Source: Gaertneriomyces semiglobifer
Lineage: Eukaryota; Chytridiomycota; Chytridiomycetes; Spizellomycetales; Spizellomycetaceae
Reading direction: 5' to 3'
Length of the DNA stretch: 64,000 nucleotides
Assembly (NCBI GenBank): GCA_025558075.1
Contig: JAHLKF010000024.1
Coordinates: 186,001 to 250,000 of the forward strand
Of this stretch, positions 39,392 to 50,821 are shown one piece after another. The notes beneath the pieces were generated by a model. It was given only the letters and a program-made list of their open reading frames with translations. It searched no databases and was not told the origin of the DNA. Made by a program: the position numbers and the translations under genes. Each line of letters begins with the position of its first letter. Positions within the stretch are counted from its first letter, which is position 1.

Positions 39392-40129
39392 TTAAGTGAA
39401 TTGATCATCTTTCTTGCGAATATAGCGCCTGCGAGCTATGAAAGAAATATCAGACCCGCATTTGAGCATGGTGAACCACGCTAGCCTACCATTTATGAAC
39501 CAATTATTCAACTGGGTGATATCCAACCCAGTTTCTGTACACAACGTCCGCTTTTCGGCATCAGTTGGATAGGGAAACTGCTGGTGCTCATGAAACCATG
39601 TAAAAAGAATTTTCGTAACCCAGGGCGGATGGTTCGGCCGGCGCGCGATGCGGTTGTTGTCAGTCGAGTCGAGCAAGCCTGGTTCATTGGTAGCCTGACT
39701 TGAGGACGGCCCCAGCACGCTATCACCGACTCGTTCACTGTTCCTGCGCCGTTTTCGATGGCGATGTAGAAGGATATTGTCCAGTTTGGAATGAAATTCG
39801 CTTAGGTCTATCTCGAACTCAGAGTCCTCCTTCAATAATTTCTCAAACGCTGCAACATGTTGCTTGGCGGCGACGACGATATAATGCAGCAGCAGCTGCT
39901 CATCAGTATCGGCGGATTCGTTTAAGTCCTCTAATTCGCGAGTGTAAGAGGTGAGAAGTGTGCTCAAAGCAGCCAGATTCGAGGAGGCATCGCCAACGTG
40001 TTGAGCATGGAATGTGCAGTCCCGCAACCTGACGACCTCCCGACCCACCTCCACAAGAGGGTGATCTTGAGTCTCGGTAAAGGGATTGTCCGGAATGTCT
40101 TCAAAATCGGTGATGGCGAGTATATCCAT
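39392..40129 (-). CDS. TALE-class homeodomain protein
   Basis: Single exon, 245 aa. Seen: an N-terminal helical region (LAALSTLLTSYTRELEDLN, LLLHYIVVAAKQHVAAFEKLL) like the dimerisation domains of fungal HD proteins, a basic cluster RHRKRRR (123-129), then the homeodomain at about 161-222. It has the three-residue loop insertion of the TALE class (PYP, 186-188) and the recognition helix NNWFINGRLAWF. In known TALE proteins the last helix reads NWFIN-x-R-x-R; the second Arg is Ala-Trp here, a departure. TALE (HD1) proteins act in basidiomycete mating-type loci as half of a heterodimer, but others are ordinary regulators. No HD2 partner was found nearby. Confidence 0.85.
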   Translation of the reverse strand: MDILAITDFEDIPDNPFTETQDHPLVEVGREVVRLRDCTFHAQHVGDASSNLAALSTLLTSYTRELEDLNESADTDEQLLLHYIVVAAKQHVAAFEKLLKEDSEFEIDLSEFHSKLDNILLHRHRKRRRNSERVGDSVLGPSSSQATNEPGLLDSTDNNRIARRPNHPPWVTKILFTWFHEHQQFPYPTDAEKRTLCTETGLDITQLNNWFINGRLAWFTMLKCGSDISFIARRRYIRKKDDQFT

Positions 40130-40334
40130 TTCTTTGCAATTGGTGCCAATGGACAGAGGGTGCAGTGATGCTGAAGACGAACGTTCGCATATTGATAACG
40201 ATGACTGGATTTAATTACTTCTAACAAGCACCTCTACATACAACCAGAATCTGACAAACGATGAGATCTCCAATCAAATAGTGCCAATTAGCCCGCGATA
40301 TATGTATTGAACCCATGTACACATTGGTACGCCA
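40130..40334. other. Homeodomain gene upstream region
   Basis: About 200 bp between the ATP1 stop and the homeodomain ATG, read in the same direction. It must hold the homeodomain promoter and the ATP1 3' UTR. Confidence 0.45.
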
Positions 40335-42486
40335 CTACGCGAAGTCCTTCGCAAATGCACCAAGAACCTCCTTAATCTTGCGGTCCGTCTCGGGGCTAAT
40401 CGCATTCTCCTTCTTGATGGCTTCGAAAATCTCAGGAGCAGTTGCTTGCACGTGTGGGATGACAGAGTTCTCGAACTGTGTGACCTTGTTGACGGGGATC
40501 TTGTCGAGGAAACCGTTCACACCTATTGGGCCAACTGAGAAAGGAGTAATGTTGCATACAAGACAAACTATAGCTCACCCGCGTAGATGACAACGACCAT
40601 GTGCTCAACGGATAACGGACTGTATTGCTTTTGCTTGAGCAATTCGGTAAGACGTGCACCACGGTTCAACAAGAACTGCGTTGACGCGTCAAGGTCAGAA
40701 CCGAACTGGGCGAATGCAGCAACTTCACGGTATTGGGCAAGGAAAAGCTTCAAAGATCCAGCAACCTGCTTCATAGCCTTCACCTGGGCGGCAGATCCGA
40801 CACGAGAGACGGAAAGACCGACGTTAATAGCGGGACGGACACCTGAAAATAATCATCAGAGGGCGCCACCATGGTTGGGGCAAGCAGCAGATTAGAACCT
40901 TTGAAGAACAATTCAGCTTCCAAGAAGATCTGGCCATCGGTGATGGAAATCACATTGGTGGGGATATATGCGGACACATCTCCACCTTGAGTTTCAATAA
41001 CGGGAAGAGCGGTCATAGAACCACCACCGAAGGTTTTGTTCATCTTAGCGGCACGCTCCAGAAGACGGGAGTGCAAGTAGAAGACGTCACCACTGTAAAT
41101 CAAATCAGCATTTCACACTCAAGCCTGAATAACGCAACATAAACCTACGGGTAAGCTTCACGACCTGGTGGACGACGGAGAAGAAGTGACATCTGACGGT
41201 AAGCAACAGCTTGCTTGGAAAGATCATCGTAAATAATCAAAGAGTGCATTCCGTTGTCACGGAAGTACTCTCCCATGGCGGCACCGGAGTAAGGGGCCAA
41301 GAACTGCAAGGGAGCAGCGTCGGAGGCAGTAGCGGCAACGACAATGGAATATTTCAGAGCATCTGTGTACAACTTGGTTGAGCGATTGAAAATTGAGGAG
41401 AATGCGGAAGGAAATGTTTACCGTTCTCCTCAAGAGTCTGGACAAACTGCGCAACAGTCGATCGCTTCTGTCCAACAGCAACGTAGACACAGTACAACTT
41501 CTTGGACTCGTCGCTGCCGCTGTTCCATCGCTTTTGGTTGAGGATGGTGTCGAGAGCGACAGCGGTTTTTCCAGTTTGACGATCGCCAATGATCAATTCA
41601 CGCTGGCCACGACCAATGGGGACCATAGAGTCGATACACTTGATACCGGTCTGCATAGGCTCTTTGACGGACTGACGGGGGATGATACCAGGAGCTTTCA
41701 CTTGGACACGTTGACGTTTAACGTTTGTAAGGGGGCCCTAATCATTGTTTTAGACACACACACACCGACACTACAACGCAAGCCCAAAACCTTACCTTGC
41801 CATCGATGGGGTTTCCAAGGGCATCAACCACACGACCCAACAAGCCCGCACCGACCGGTACGTCAGCAATAGCACCAGTACGCTTGACGATGTCTCCTTC
41901 CTTGATCAGACGATCGTTACCGAAGACGACAACACCGACGTTGTCAGCTTCCAAGTTGAGAGCTTGACCCTGCAAACACGGGTCTAAGGATCGACGTACA
42001 TCGGCTGAAACAACGTCACTCCATATCAAGTACCTTCAAGCCAGAGGAGAACTCAACCATCTCCTCAGCCTGAACATTCCGCAGGCCGTATACACGGGCA
42101 ATACCGTCTCCAATCGACAAGACACGTCCAGTCTCGTTGACATCAACTTTGCCAGAAGCTCCCAGAATTCTCTCCTCCAGGATAGAGGAGACCTCAGCAG
42201 TGCCTAAGTGAACTTGATGAATTTTCCACAAGAGACCACGGCTCGGAGTTAGGCCAACTTACTCGGCTTAGCAGCCTGTTGCACAGCGCTGGTGGCGATG
42301 TTACGACCCTTGACGCACTAGAAGAACGTAAAGAAAGAGCAGCATGGTTAGGCACTGATACTAATTGTAGCCAGCACATGCACCGGGTTGATCTTTGGGA
42401 GCGTGCAGCAGCGGATTGAAGCGGGGCGGAGGAAAGCTTACTTGAGCGACAGAGGCGGAGGAAAGGCGGGAGACGCTCCTGAACAT
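40335..42486 (-). CDS. ATP1: ATP synthase F1 subunit alpha, mitochondrial
   Basis: Nine exons: 42486-42442, 42317-42263, 42203-42034, 41969-41796, 41737-41422, 41362-41149, 41092-40899, 40842-40579 and 40522-40335; introns 124, 59, 64, 58, 59, 59, 56, 56 and 56 bp; 539 aa. Catalytic-core subunit of mitochondrial F1, holding the non-catalytic nucleotide sites. Seen: a presequence ([15 protein letters not shown]...), EERILG, Walker A GDRQTGKT (199-206), [33 protein letters not shown], the [20 protein letters not shown] segment with the conserved arginine, and the C-terminal helical domain. The introns are very short and uniform. Length and all motifs are standard. Confidence 0.97.
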
Positions 42487-42950
42487 GATGTGTGATGTGG
42501 GTGGTGGAATGAGCTGAAGAGGTAAGGAAGGAAGGAAGCTAGCTAGCAAGATCCCCTTCTGGTCAGTAACTGGATCTTCCACCCAACCGAGTCGGCACTT
42601 TTGATCGTTACCAAGGCGAGAAACCCGCCCCCCTCGTTGCATAGCAACAATTTCCAAGCACTTTCAGACCACTCACGTGACTGAGCATTCGACTTCGCCG
42701 ACGCGTATAACGTAAGTTGACACCGTAATGAGCGCAACCCAGCTTTTTCCCACCGGTCTCTGTATACTGTACATGTAGTTTTTGAAACGACGTGATAGCA
42801 AAACGGATGCTGGAAGCTGATTGGCAAATGCAACAGCCGATCCTTGTTGGCACGTTCACAGGTGAGTCCAATACCCACATTCGATTGCGGCATGAGCCGA
42901 CATTTCGTTCCATCTAAGAACTCATTGATGTGAAAGCGGTTGGCGAACCT
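42487..42950. promoter_or_regulatory. Divergent promoter region, ATP1 and HMG-box gene
   Basis: 464 bp between head-to-head start codons, so regulatory sequence is shared. No specific site could be named. Confidence 0.45.
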
Positions 42951-43493
42951 ATGGTGCTACCAAGTATCTGCCCCTTCTTGATGCAGACGAATGGTTCGCA
43001 ACCGTTGAACCATTGTTCAAGTTCTGGTCCCTTAAACGTACCAATTTCGGCAATGCTCAGTGGCTATCCCTATGTTGCTCAGAATGACCCTGTCCCTCAT
43101 ATGAACGTTAACGTAAAACATAAACCGAGGCTGGCACCGTCTACGAGACCTGGTGCACTGAATAAGAAATGGAGAACTCCGAGGCCATTGAACCCTTTTA
43201 TCTTATATAGGCGGGAGAGGCACGCTTGTCTCATCAAGCAGAACCCAGATTTGAAGAACAACGATATTTCGACGTATGTCGGAAAACTCTGGCTGAACGA
43301 ACCGGAGTTCGTCAAAGCTCTTTATCAGCAAAGAAGTAACGAAGAGAAAAGAATGCATCAACTGCGGTATCCGGACTACAAATTCAACCCGCGAAAATTC
43401 AAACCAAAGCGTCCCCGCAGGAATCGCCAGAATATCGCTCATGGGGCAGCCAGAATGGCGGAGGAGTACGGTGCTTTACCAAATTGTACGTAA
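42951..43493 (+). CDS. MATA-type HMG-box DNA-binding protein
   Basis: 180 aa from the first in-frame ATG; the frame is open for seven codons upstream but without ATG. Seen: an HMG box at about residues 78-148 beginning RPLNPFILYRRERHACLIKQ, then NNDISTYVGKLWLNEP (the helix-2 signature of the mating-type HMG group), VKALYQQRSNEEKRMHQLRY, and a very basic tail PRKFKPKRPRRNRQN that could be a nuclear signal. This is the class of fungal mating-type and pheromone-response regulators such as MAT1-2-1, Mat-Mc and sexP/sexM. The stop lies inside GTACGTAA, which is also a good donor; a downstream exon from 43567 (after CCTTCAG, phase 1) would stay open for about 40 codons, antisense to the end of RAC1. 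Confidence 0.8.
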   Translation: MVLPSICPFLMQTNGSQPLNHCSSSGPLNVPISAMLSGYPYVAQNDPVPHMNVNVKHKPRLAPSTRPGALNKKWRTPRPLNPFILYRRERHACLIKQNPDLKNNDISTYVGKLWLNEPEFVKALYQQRSNEEKRMHQLRYPDYKFNPRKFKPKRPRRNRQNIAHGAARMAEEYGALPNCT

Positions 43494-43620
43494 ATATATT
43501 TCAAGCACACAGCATGTACTGTTGTAAAGGTACAAGCATGATCAGCAAGAAGAATCTCCCTTCAGTTCCAGATAGTCCGTGAACAGCCAGTCCACCTTCC
43601 GCTGTCTGCTTACGGAAACC

Positions 43621-44486
43621 CTACAACAAGTTGCATTTCTTCGTGCGCTTTGAGGGAACAACAGGGCATAGGACCGCCCGGATAGCTTCATCAAATACGT
43701 TCTTCAAACCCTTTTGGGTAAGCGCGGAGCACTCGAGATACTTGACAGCCCCAATTTCTTTGGCCATCTGCAAGCCTTGCGGGTACGTGATAGGAGCCAT
43801 TCTCTTTTCCCGTAGCTTCTCAATTGTTTCTTTGTCCTCGCGAAGATCGAGCTTGGTGCCAACCAGAATAATTGGCGTGTTTGGCGCATGGTGGCTAATC
43901 TCAGGGTACCACTAAAATAAAATCCACAGCTGTAGGTATAGTCTGTCTCGCAACGCATCTCGACCTAACCGTGGGTTTACACACCTTTGTTCGCACGTTC
44001 TCAAACGATGGAGGGCTCACTAACGAAAAGCAAATGAGGAAGACGTCGGTCTGTGGGTAGGACAAAGGGCGCAGCCTGTCGTAATCTTCTTGTCCAGCCG
44101 TATCCCACAGTCCAAGGTTTATAGGTTTCCCATCTACCATGACATTGGCAGAGTAGTTATCGAACCTACACCAATGGAAAAAATATCAATCACACTAACG
44201 CTCTTTTCTAAAACATAGTATCTGCACACTTACACAGTCGGGATGTACTCTCCCGGGAAGGCATTCGTCGTGTAACTGATGAGAACTTGAATAAAACACA
44301 CACATCAGCATGCTGAAAAGGCGACTCTATCACAGCAAGTTCCAATACGTACGACATGTCTTTCCGACGGCACTGATCAAAACACAAGGCAAGTTAGTGC
44401 ATCGTTCCCAACGCACGAAAGGCACGCCGCGTGCCGGTACTGTCGACTTACCCGTCACCGACCACGACACATTTGATTGCTTGCAT
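43621..44486 (-). CDS. RAC1: Rho-family GTPase Rac1
   Basis: Five exons: 44486-44452, 44372-44353 (only 20 nt), 44285-44234, 44165-43985 and 43911-43621; introns 79, 67, 68 and 73 bp; 192 aa, the exact length of Rac1. A molecular switch for polarity, actin and Nox activation at the membrane. Seen: P-loop GDGAVGKTC (10-18, split by introns), effector loop [31 protein letters not shown], the Rho insert after [16 protein letters not shown], the [18 protein letters not shown] segment typical of Rac, a polybasic stretch KRTKK, and the prenylation box CNLL. CNLL predicts geranylgeranylation. High confidence. Confidence 0.96.
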
Positions 44487-45228
44487 TGCAGTCCGTTCTA
44501 CCGATGCTTTTGTGATCTATGTAAAGCGTCCAAAAGGAAAAAAAAAATGCCTGGTATCCAAACTGGTATGAAGTCCTGCTAAACTGTGAAGTGTGCCGCA
44601 GGACGGCGGAGAAAGTGTAGGCGGGATTTCTAATTAATAACGTTGCGTCCGTTATTTCTCCCCTCCTCTCGCCTAATGTTCGGCAGCAGTCAAACGGGTC
44701 TGCAAAGATGCCCTCTCGCGTGCGTGTACCGATTTAAACCTATACCACGACGGCGATAATCCTCTTCCAAGCCCGGGTAGCAATGTTTACTGTGTATGTG
44801 TGTGAGTGTAAGTTTGGGGGTTGCGTAAGTATGGGTATGTCCGTGTGTGTATGTATGTTGTGTGTGTGTGTGTGCCTGTAAATAGGAGGCCCAGCTGCGG
44901 AGGCCCAATGAAGGGGGCGCCTTTGATTTGATGGCCGAGTGTGGATTTTGGGCGGTTCAAAACACAGACACGGCCGCGTTATCATCACACCTTTGCTTGT
45001 TATGATAATAACTTACAATCGGTTATACACACCCCCCACCCGCCCATGATATATATATAAACATGGCTTATCAATATCATGCGAGAGACGTGTCACACAA
45101 TGGTGCAATTTGTAGAACCTATTCGTCAAATAATGGTCCGACGGTCAGTTAATTAACTTAAATACTAGCTGAGATGTTTGCCCCTCCAAAAAATGCCTGA
45201 CTCAAAGATGTGATCTAACTGTCCAAGT
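44487..45228. other. Intergenic region with a TG microsatellite
   Basis: RAC1 promoter and SCAP 3' flank. A (TG)-rich tract spans about 44786-44878, and a TATATATATA run is at about 45050. No gene is seen. Confidence 0.5.
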
Positions 45229-48200
45229 TCAAGATGCCACGCGTATCATCCAGGCACGTTGACCCACTACGACGGCCACCGTAACCGTGTCATGGTTGTT
45301 AGATCCCTCTTCTACGCGGATGTACGGTCGCTTTGTCGCTGTGTTCCCGCCAGGCGTGGTGTCTTCCTTTAGCGGTAAGAGTGTGGGCTCCGCCGGTCTG
45401 GCCGCAGACTCCCGAATTGTCGGTACATCCTTTACCCTACCAACAGATCGCCGTCGTAAACGCCTCCGTCGGAGCTCGCTTTCCAGTCGGTTGACCCATG
45501 CAATTTTCGCTTTTGCACCTTGAATTGCCTCCGTGTCCCGACTCGATTCTTGCGGAATCGTACACGCCGAATCAACTACTAGATCGAAGCATCCAACCAG
45601 TTTACCCGGTTCCACCGAATTAAAGCAGTCCATCATCCAGACCGCGACGTTTGTATTCCAACGCTCGCTGGAATTCTCGGTTCGCAGGGTTCCAGCTGGC
45701 CCATCATGCCAATCCATTTCACCGGTGGTTCCAATAAGCAATCCACCCGCGAAAACCGCATCCAGACTTTGTTTTTGCTCAACAGAACGTAAAAGTTGCA
45801 CGCGGCTCGTTCGTCTTTCCCAAGGTCCCGCTCTAGAATTCCTTCGTTTCGCAAGCTCCCATATTCTGACGCTGGTGTCCTCGCCAACCGTGCATATCCG
45901 GGTCCAACTAGCACAGCTCTTCACAAATACTCTAGCTATTCTGGCGTCATGTGCCGACTCGTCCGATGATGTTCCCAGAACGACTTCATTGTGTAAATCC
46001 AAAACCACCACTCTCCCAGAGTTTGTTCCCGCAACGACTAGCCTCGCTTGAACATCGACGCAAACAACACTAACGCGAAAGTCGGAATGTTGATACAGCA
46101 AGTTCCACTCAACATGAGAGGTCGCCACCGAAACTCGGGCTTTAAAGAGCGTACCACCTGCAACAACGTAAAAGTTGCCAAGCCCGTCCGACTGCACATC
46201 AGAAACATCGCCTTCCATTGTTTTCGTCATCAACATCGCGGTGTCATCTAATCGTCGATGATCCTTTACAGAAGAACTGAGCCTGAAAATGAAAAGGCTT
46301 CCGAACTTTGTCCCGAGACAAACATAAATATGGGTTCCCACAAGGTCCACCGACATGGCAGTAGGACTATCCCCATGTTCTAGCCAATGTAACTCTTCCC
46401 GAATGACCTGCTTGCCGGCGCACACATCCCAAATGCTGAATCCACCATCAGCCGTTATCATCGCATAAAGTTTCGAAGCTGATTTATGGCGACAGCGGCA
46501 GAACAACTCAACGTTACCTACGAAGCGGCCTTCCATCTCGAACGTCTCCCATGTATCTTCCTTTCGCCGACATGACATCAATACTCCATGTCGTTGAGGG
46601 AACACCAATGAGCCGTTCGCAATTTTCAGGTGCGTCATGTCGGCATCTGCCGCTCGCAGCATCAGTGTGGCTTCCTGGACGAGTGTAGGGCCACTGGAGC
46701 TCTTGGCTTCACCACAAGCGATACTATTCACGCTGGTGTGCCGCTTGTCGTCAGCTGCTCGCTTAAAATGGGGTAGGCACCAAAGGTTGGTGCATAAGAT
46801 GGACAGGAGGGTGGCGCATAGCAAAGCCGCCACAACGGTCATGGTGAAAAAGACCGGATGTGAGCGTAACTCCAGCACCCGTGAAGTAAGGATATCTTGA
46901 CTTTGTGACTCCGGGACAATCGAAGGGCGGCCCTCCACAGCGTTTGACAGTCGGAGAACAACAGGGGTATCTATATGCACCACCAGTGGTGCTTTATCTT
47001 GCAAAATGGAACGGCATACTGTTTCTACAACAGCATGCGCAGATCGATCAAAGTTGCTCTCGACCCAACTATGTCCTATGGAGAGGCCGAGGGAACGCCC
47101 GAGCGCTTTTGGTGAGACCATAGCGGAGGACGGTGTTCGATACAGGCCTAGCGATAGAAGGAGCACAGTGATAACAATCTGTGCAACATGTGGCTTAATT
47201 TTCGATGCCACTGGAACGGTCAGTCACACACAATAGGTTACTCACAATCACATAGCTTCCCCAATAAGGCCTGCGACTCGCCTTCGGCAGCCGTTTGAGC
47301 TGCGTGGTACCTGCGGATCCAGTTTCACTCGCCGCATTGGAAGAGTGCGCCGCGACATCAGATTTGCTGTGAAGTTGATGCAAATCGGCGAGCTGCGAGG
47401 ACCAGGTTAATTGTGATGGTGACAATTAAAAGAAAAGGTCGCCCTACCTCCAAACGGCGGATATCGATGGCCAATATGCTGATGAAGAAGGTAATCTGCA
47501 TCAAATAATCCATCACAATGGACACAGCGCCAAACAGGCAGAACTCCTGATGTAAGGAGCGTTAGAGCTAATGCCAAGACAGGAATCAGGTTGAACTGAC
47601 GAAATGGTACCCCAACGCACCTGTAGGGCAGGAACATCCATCAACGAGGAAACTAGCAGCAAGCACATCTCGCCTCCGAGCGAGAGAGACATTCGGACGC
47701 CGACCTTTTCCAGCCCGAGCCCAACTCGTTCCTTTACCGGTAAATGCAGCGATGTGGTTACGACGGCATTTGTGAGGACGGATATATTTTCGAGCCCAAC
47801 GATGATGATCAAGAACGGTAGTGCTTCCCTGTCAACCAACGAGCATTAGTAAATGGGCGGTAACAGTTGCGCAAGAAGCTTCTCACCATGGCACAATTGA
47901 AATTTTGACGCCTAGCATGCAACAAAGGCCAACCGACATGACCAGCCCAGCAAAAACTGTCACGACAGCGCCAAGTCCGAGAAGAACCTTGGATTTGACC
48001 AGGTCAAACTTGGCAACGACCAACGATATGTACAAGAAAACGATAATATAAACAACGCCAAGAACAAGAGACTCGCTGTGGGTTGGTAGCCATCGATCTT
48101 CCACCTAAAGGTTAAGGCCAACCAGATTCTGCATCAGGCCCTGATGTGCATGTGGAAATATCAAAGAGTGCGCCTACCCCGTACGTGACGATCTTCGACG

Positions 48201-48993
48201 CAGCCCCCCGCCGCCGCGCGCCCGAAGTTACATGAAGGTGTGGATACTGAGATGCGAGAATTCCTTCCACATCCTGAATAACGTTGGCATTCCACACATC
48301 CACAAGCGGTCTGGTTGTATTGTGGCCAATGAAGAAACTCAAAATCAACGACTCCGCCCCCGCGATACTTCCAGAAGTGTCCCAAGTAATATCTGCCAGC
48401 GTAGAAGACGGAGTGATAGGTACGCCAAAGGAAGATGATGTGGCATGATTGCGCGTCGTCTCTAGAACATCGCTATCATCAAGGAGCGCTACTCTCTCGG
48501 AACCCCACTGTTCTAGCAGTGAATGCGTCAAACAGCGCTGGTCGTTTGTATGTCGGAAGCATATGTCTGCAAATCTGACGTCTGATCGAACTTGATCTGT
48601 GGTCAACGCGAGCGTGCTACCAAGGATGATTTCCTGCAGGTCCAGTGCAAACCTCAAGAGCGACGGTTCCAGCACGCCCAACGACGATGATTCAGAGTCA
48701 GGGGCCCTGATCACAACCTGCTGAAGTCGTAATCTCAACGGGAGACCTAGCCTTTGCTCAGAAGTGTGTCGAAAAACAAATGGTTCCGAGGTGGTATCCC
48801 AAAGTTGTGCTTTATCCACAAGGCCGTGTCTCGTCAAACGGTCCTGAAATTGTTTCAATATTGGCGAGGAAAGGAAAAACAACATGGAGAAACAGAAAAA
48901 GAGCGACAGATATGGATGTGAGGCGCAGAAAAGACCGTGGCTATAGAACAGCCGGTCAAAGAATGCTCGTGGGCGAGGTCCTGCAGGCCACAT
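45229..48993 (-). CDS. SCAP: SCAP-like sterol sensor, escort of SREBP
   Basis: Six exons: 48993-48178, 48104-47887, 47828-47621, 47546-47448, 47392-47246 and 47178-45229; introns 73, 58, 74, 53, 67 bp or close to that; 1145 aa. SCAP binds SREBP through C-terminal WD40 repeats and carries it from ER to Golgi when sterol is low. Seen: FFDRLFYSHGLFCASHPYLS with the first membrane helix, a luminal loop of about 220 residues, the sterol-sensing domain over about 280-447 (LGLGAVVTVFAGLVMSVGLC, FLIIIVGLENISVLTNAVVT, EFCLFGAVSIVMDYLMQITF and IDIRRLE), further helices, and from about residue 690 divergent WD repeats ending TVGEDTSVRIWEL. Human SCAP has YIYFSTRK at the sensing helix; here it reads YISLVVAK. 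No SREBP gene is in the window. Start may have an upstream exon. Confidence 0.88.
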
Positions 48994-49713
48994 TATATTA
49001 TTTAGACAAGTTTTCCATTACTAGTAATTTAGTTGACCTCCTACCTGACCAACGCCAGAACCGTTTCTCCACAGTGTGGGAACTCATCGTTGATGACAGG
49101 ATAGTGATCGACGTCTCTGGACTCGGCTAAGTTATACTTGACGACCGGGCGGTGTAACGTTCCGTCGACCATACTACAAGACTACTACGCCGTGAGCCTC
49201 CAATAGAAAGCCTCGTGGCATGCACTTATACAGGAAAACTGCCTTTATTCTCCATAGTGGGTGTGCCCAAAATACCGTCTGGGCTGGCTGGTTTTGCGAG
49301 CATCCGTCGTTAAAACGACCAAGTTTCCCGTCGACCGGTGTACCGCGACCGCGCAACCCTAACCCCAGATCTTTGCCCCCTCGCCGAGTTTTCTTCCTGA
49401 ACGCAACTGGCATTCGTCCACATCCAACCACCCAACGAATCTTACAGGTAAGTACTGGTGACAGAGGTACAGACAGGAGCGACGGTATGAGCACAGCAGG
49501 TGGAGGTGACATGCTGATGGAGTGAAGGTGTCAGTCTCGTGAAATTCTAGTGAGCTTCAGCATGGAGGCGACGGAAGCGAGGTCAAGCGACATGACGGCG
49601 ACAGGCACTCGACACACCTGCTTTAGTAGCTGCTAATGGCTTACCATTTTCATTGCTTACACAGACACCGTCTTGAAACTCCTCTATTGGAACCCCTTGC
49701 GCACGTATCAAGA
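48994..49713. other. Divergent intergenic region, SCAP and P0
   Basis: About 720 bp upstream of both genes. It contains the AACCCTAACCCC box described separately. No gene is seen. Confidence 0.5.
49355..49366 (+). promoter_or_regulatory. AACCCTAACCCC box upstream of ribosomal P0
   Basis: About 350 bp before the P0 start codon. The word matches the TTAGGG-type element bound by Tbf1-like factors at ribosomal-protein promoters in several fungi. A near-identical word precedes the L4 gene. Confidence 0.45.
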
Positions 49714-50785
49714 TGTCAAAGGGAGACGGTAAGGATCGGTGATCTCTTACGGCTAATACAGCCCAGACGTCTGACCTTGTATTGGCCCCACAGGTCGTAG
49801 CAAGAAGGAAGCTTACTTCCACAAGCTCGAACAGTTGCTCGAAGAGTACCCCAGTATCTTCGTTGTCAACGTCGACAATGTCGGCAGTAACCAGATGCAC
49901 CAGGTTCGTCAGAACCTCCGTGGTGAGGGTGTCGTCCTCATGGGTAAGAACACCATGGTCCGTCGTGCCCTCCGCAACTTGCTCGGCGACCACCCCGACT
50001 ACGAGAAGCTGCTCACCGTAGTCAAGGGCAACGTTGGTTTCGTCTTCACCAAGGGAGACCTCAAGGACATCCGTGAGAAGCTCACTGCCAACCGTGTCCA
50101 GGCCCCGGCCAAGGCTGGTGCCATTGCCCCCGTCGATGTCACCATCCCCGGTGGTAACACTGGTATGGAACCTGGAAAGACCTCTTTCTTCCAGGCTCTT
50201 GGTATTCCCACCAAGATTGCCCGTGGTACCATTGAAATCGTCAACGACGTGCCCTTGATCAAGGCCGGTAACAAGGTCGGAGCCTCCGAGGCTACCTTGT
50301 TGAACATGTTGGACATCTCTCCCTTCACCTACGGTATGACCGTCCAGGCCGTCTACGACAACGGTACCATCTTCTCCCCTGAGATCCTCGACATCAACGA
50401 GGAGGTCCTTGTTGGCAACTTGGTCAAGGGTATCACCACCATTGCCGCCATCTCCTTGGCCATTGGTTACCCTACCACCGCCGCTGTTCCCCACATTCTC
50501 CTCAACGGCTACAAGCGTCTCCTCGGCGCTGCTCTTGCCACCGAGTACTCTTTCGAGGCTGTTGACAAGGTTTGTGGCTGCAGTCATTTTCCCTTTTTCC
50601 ATTTACTTGGACACGCACTGACCTTTCTTTCTTACTTTTAGATTAAGGAGATCCTCGCCGATCCTTCCCGCTTTGCCGCTGCCGCTCCCGCCGCTGCTGC
50701 GCCTGCTGCAGCTGCTGCCGCAGCTCCCAAGGAGGAGGAGAAGGAAGAGTCTGAGGACGAGGGCATGTTCGGTTTGTTCGACTAA
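49714..50785 (+). CDS. RPP0: 60S ribosomal stalk protein P0 (uL10)
   Basis: Three exons: 49714-49729 (16 nt), 49794-50569 and 50642-50785; introns 64 and 72 bp; 311 aa. Anchors the P1/P2 stalk on the large subunit, where translation GTPases dock. Seen: [51 protein letters not shown], an alanine-rich hinge, and the acidic tail ending [10 protein letters not shown], the eukaryotic P-protein signature. Codon use is strongly C-ending, as expected for a highly expressed gene. High confidence. Confidence 0.97.
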
Positions 50786-50821
50786 ACAGTTCGAAGCCTG
50801 CGCACTGTTCGAGAATTGTAA

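Noticed and set aside
45229..47211. A separate WD40 protein gene starting at 47211
   Set aside because: That start is GTG, and the sequence continues the sterol-sensing protein when the 67-bp intron ending at 47179 is removed.
49583..50602. A 339-codon minus-strand frame opposite P0
   Set aside because: Antisense shadow caused by the strong codon bias of the P0 gene. The same applies to the 349-codon frame opposite L4 (55254-56303) and the 426-codon frame opposite the fumarate reductase (51496-52776).
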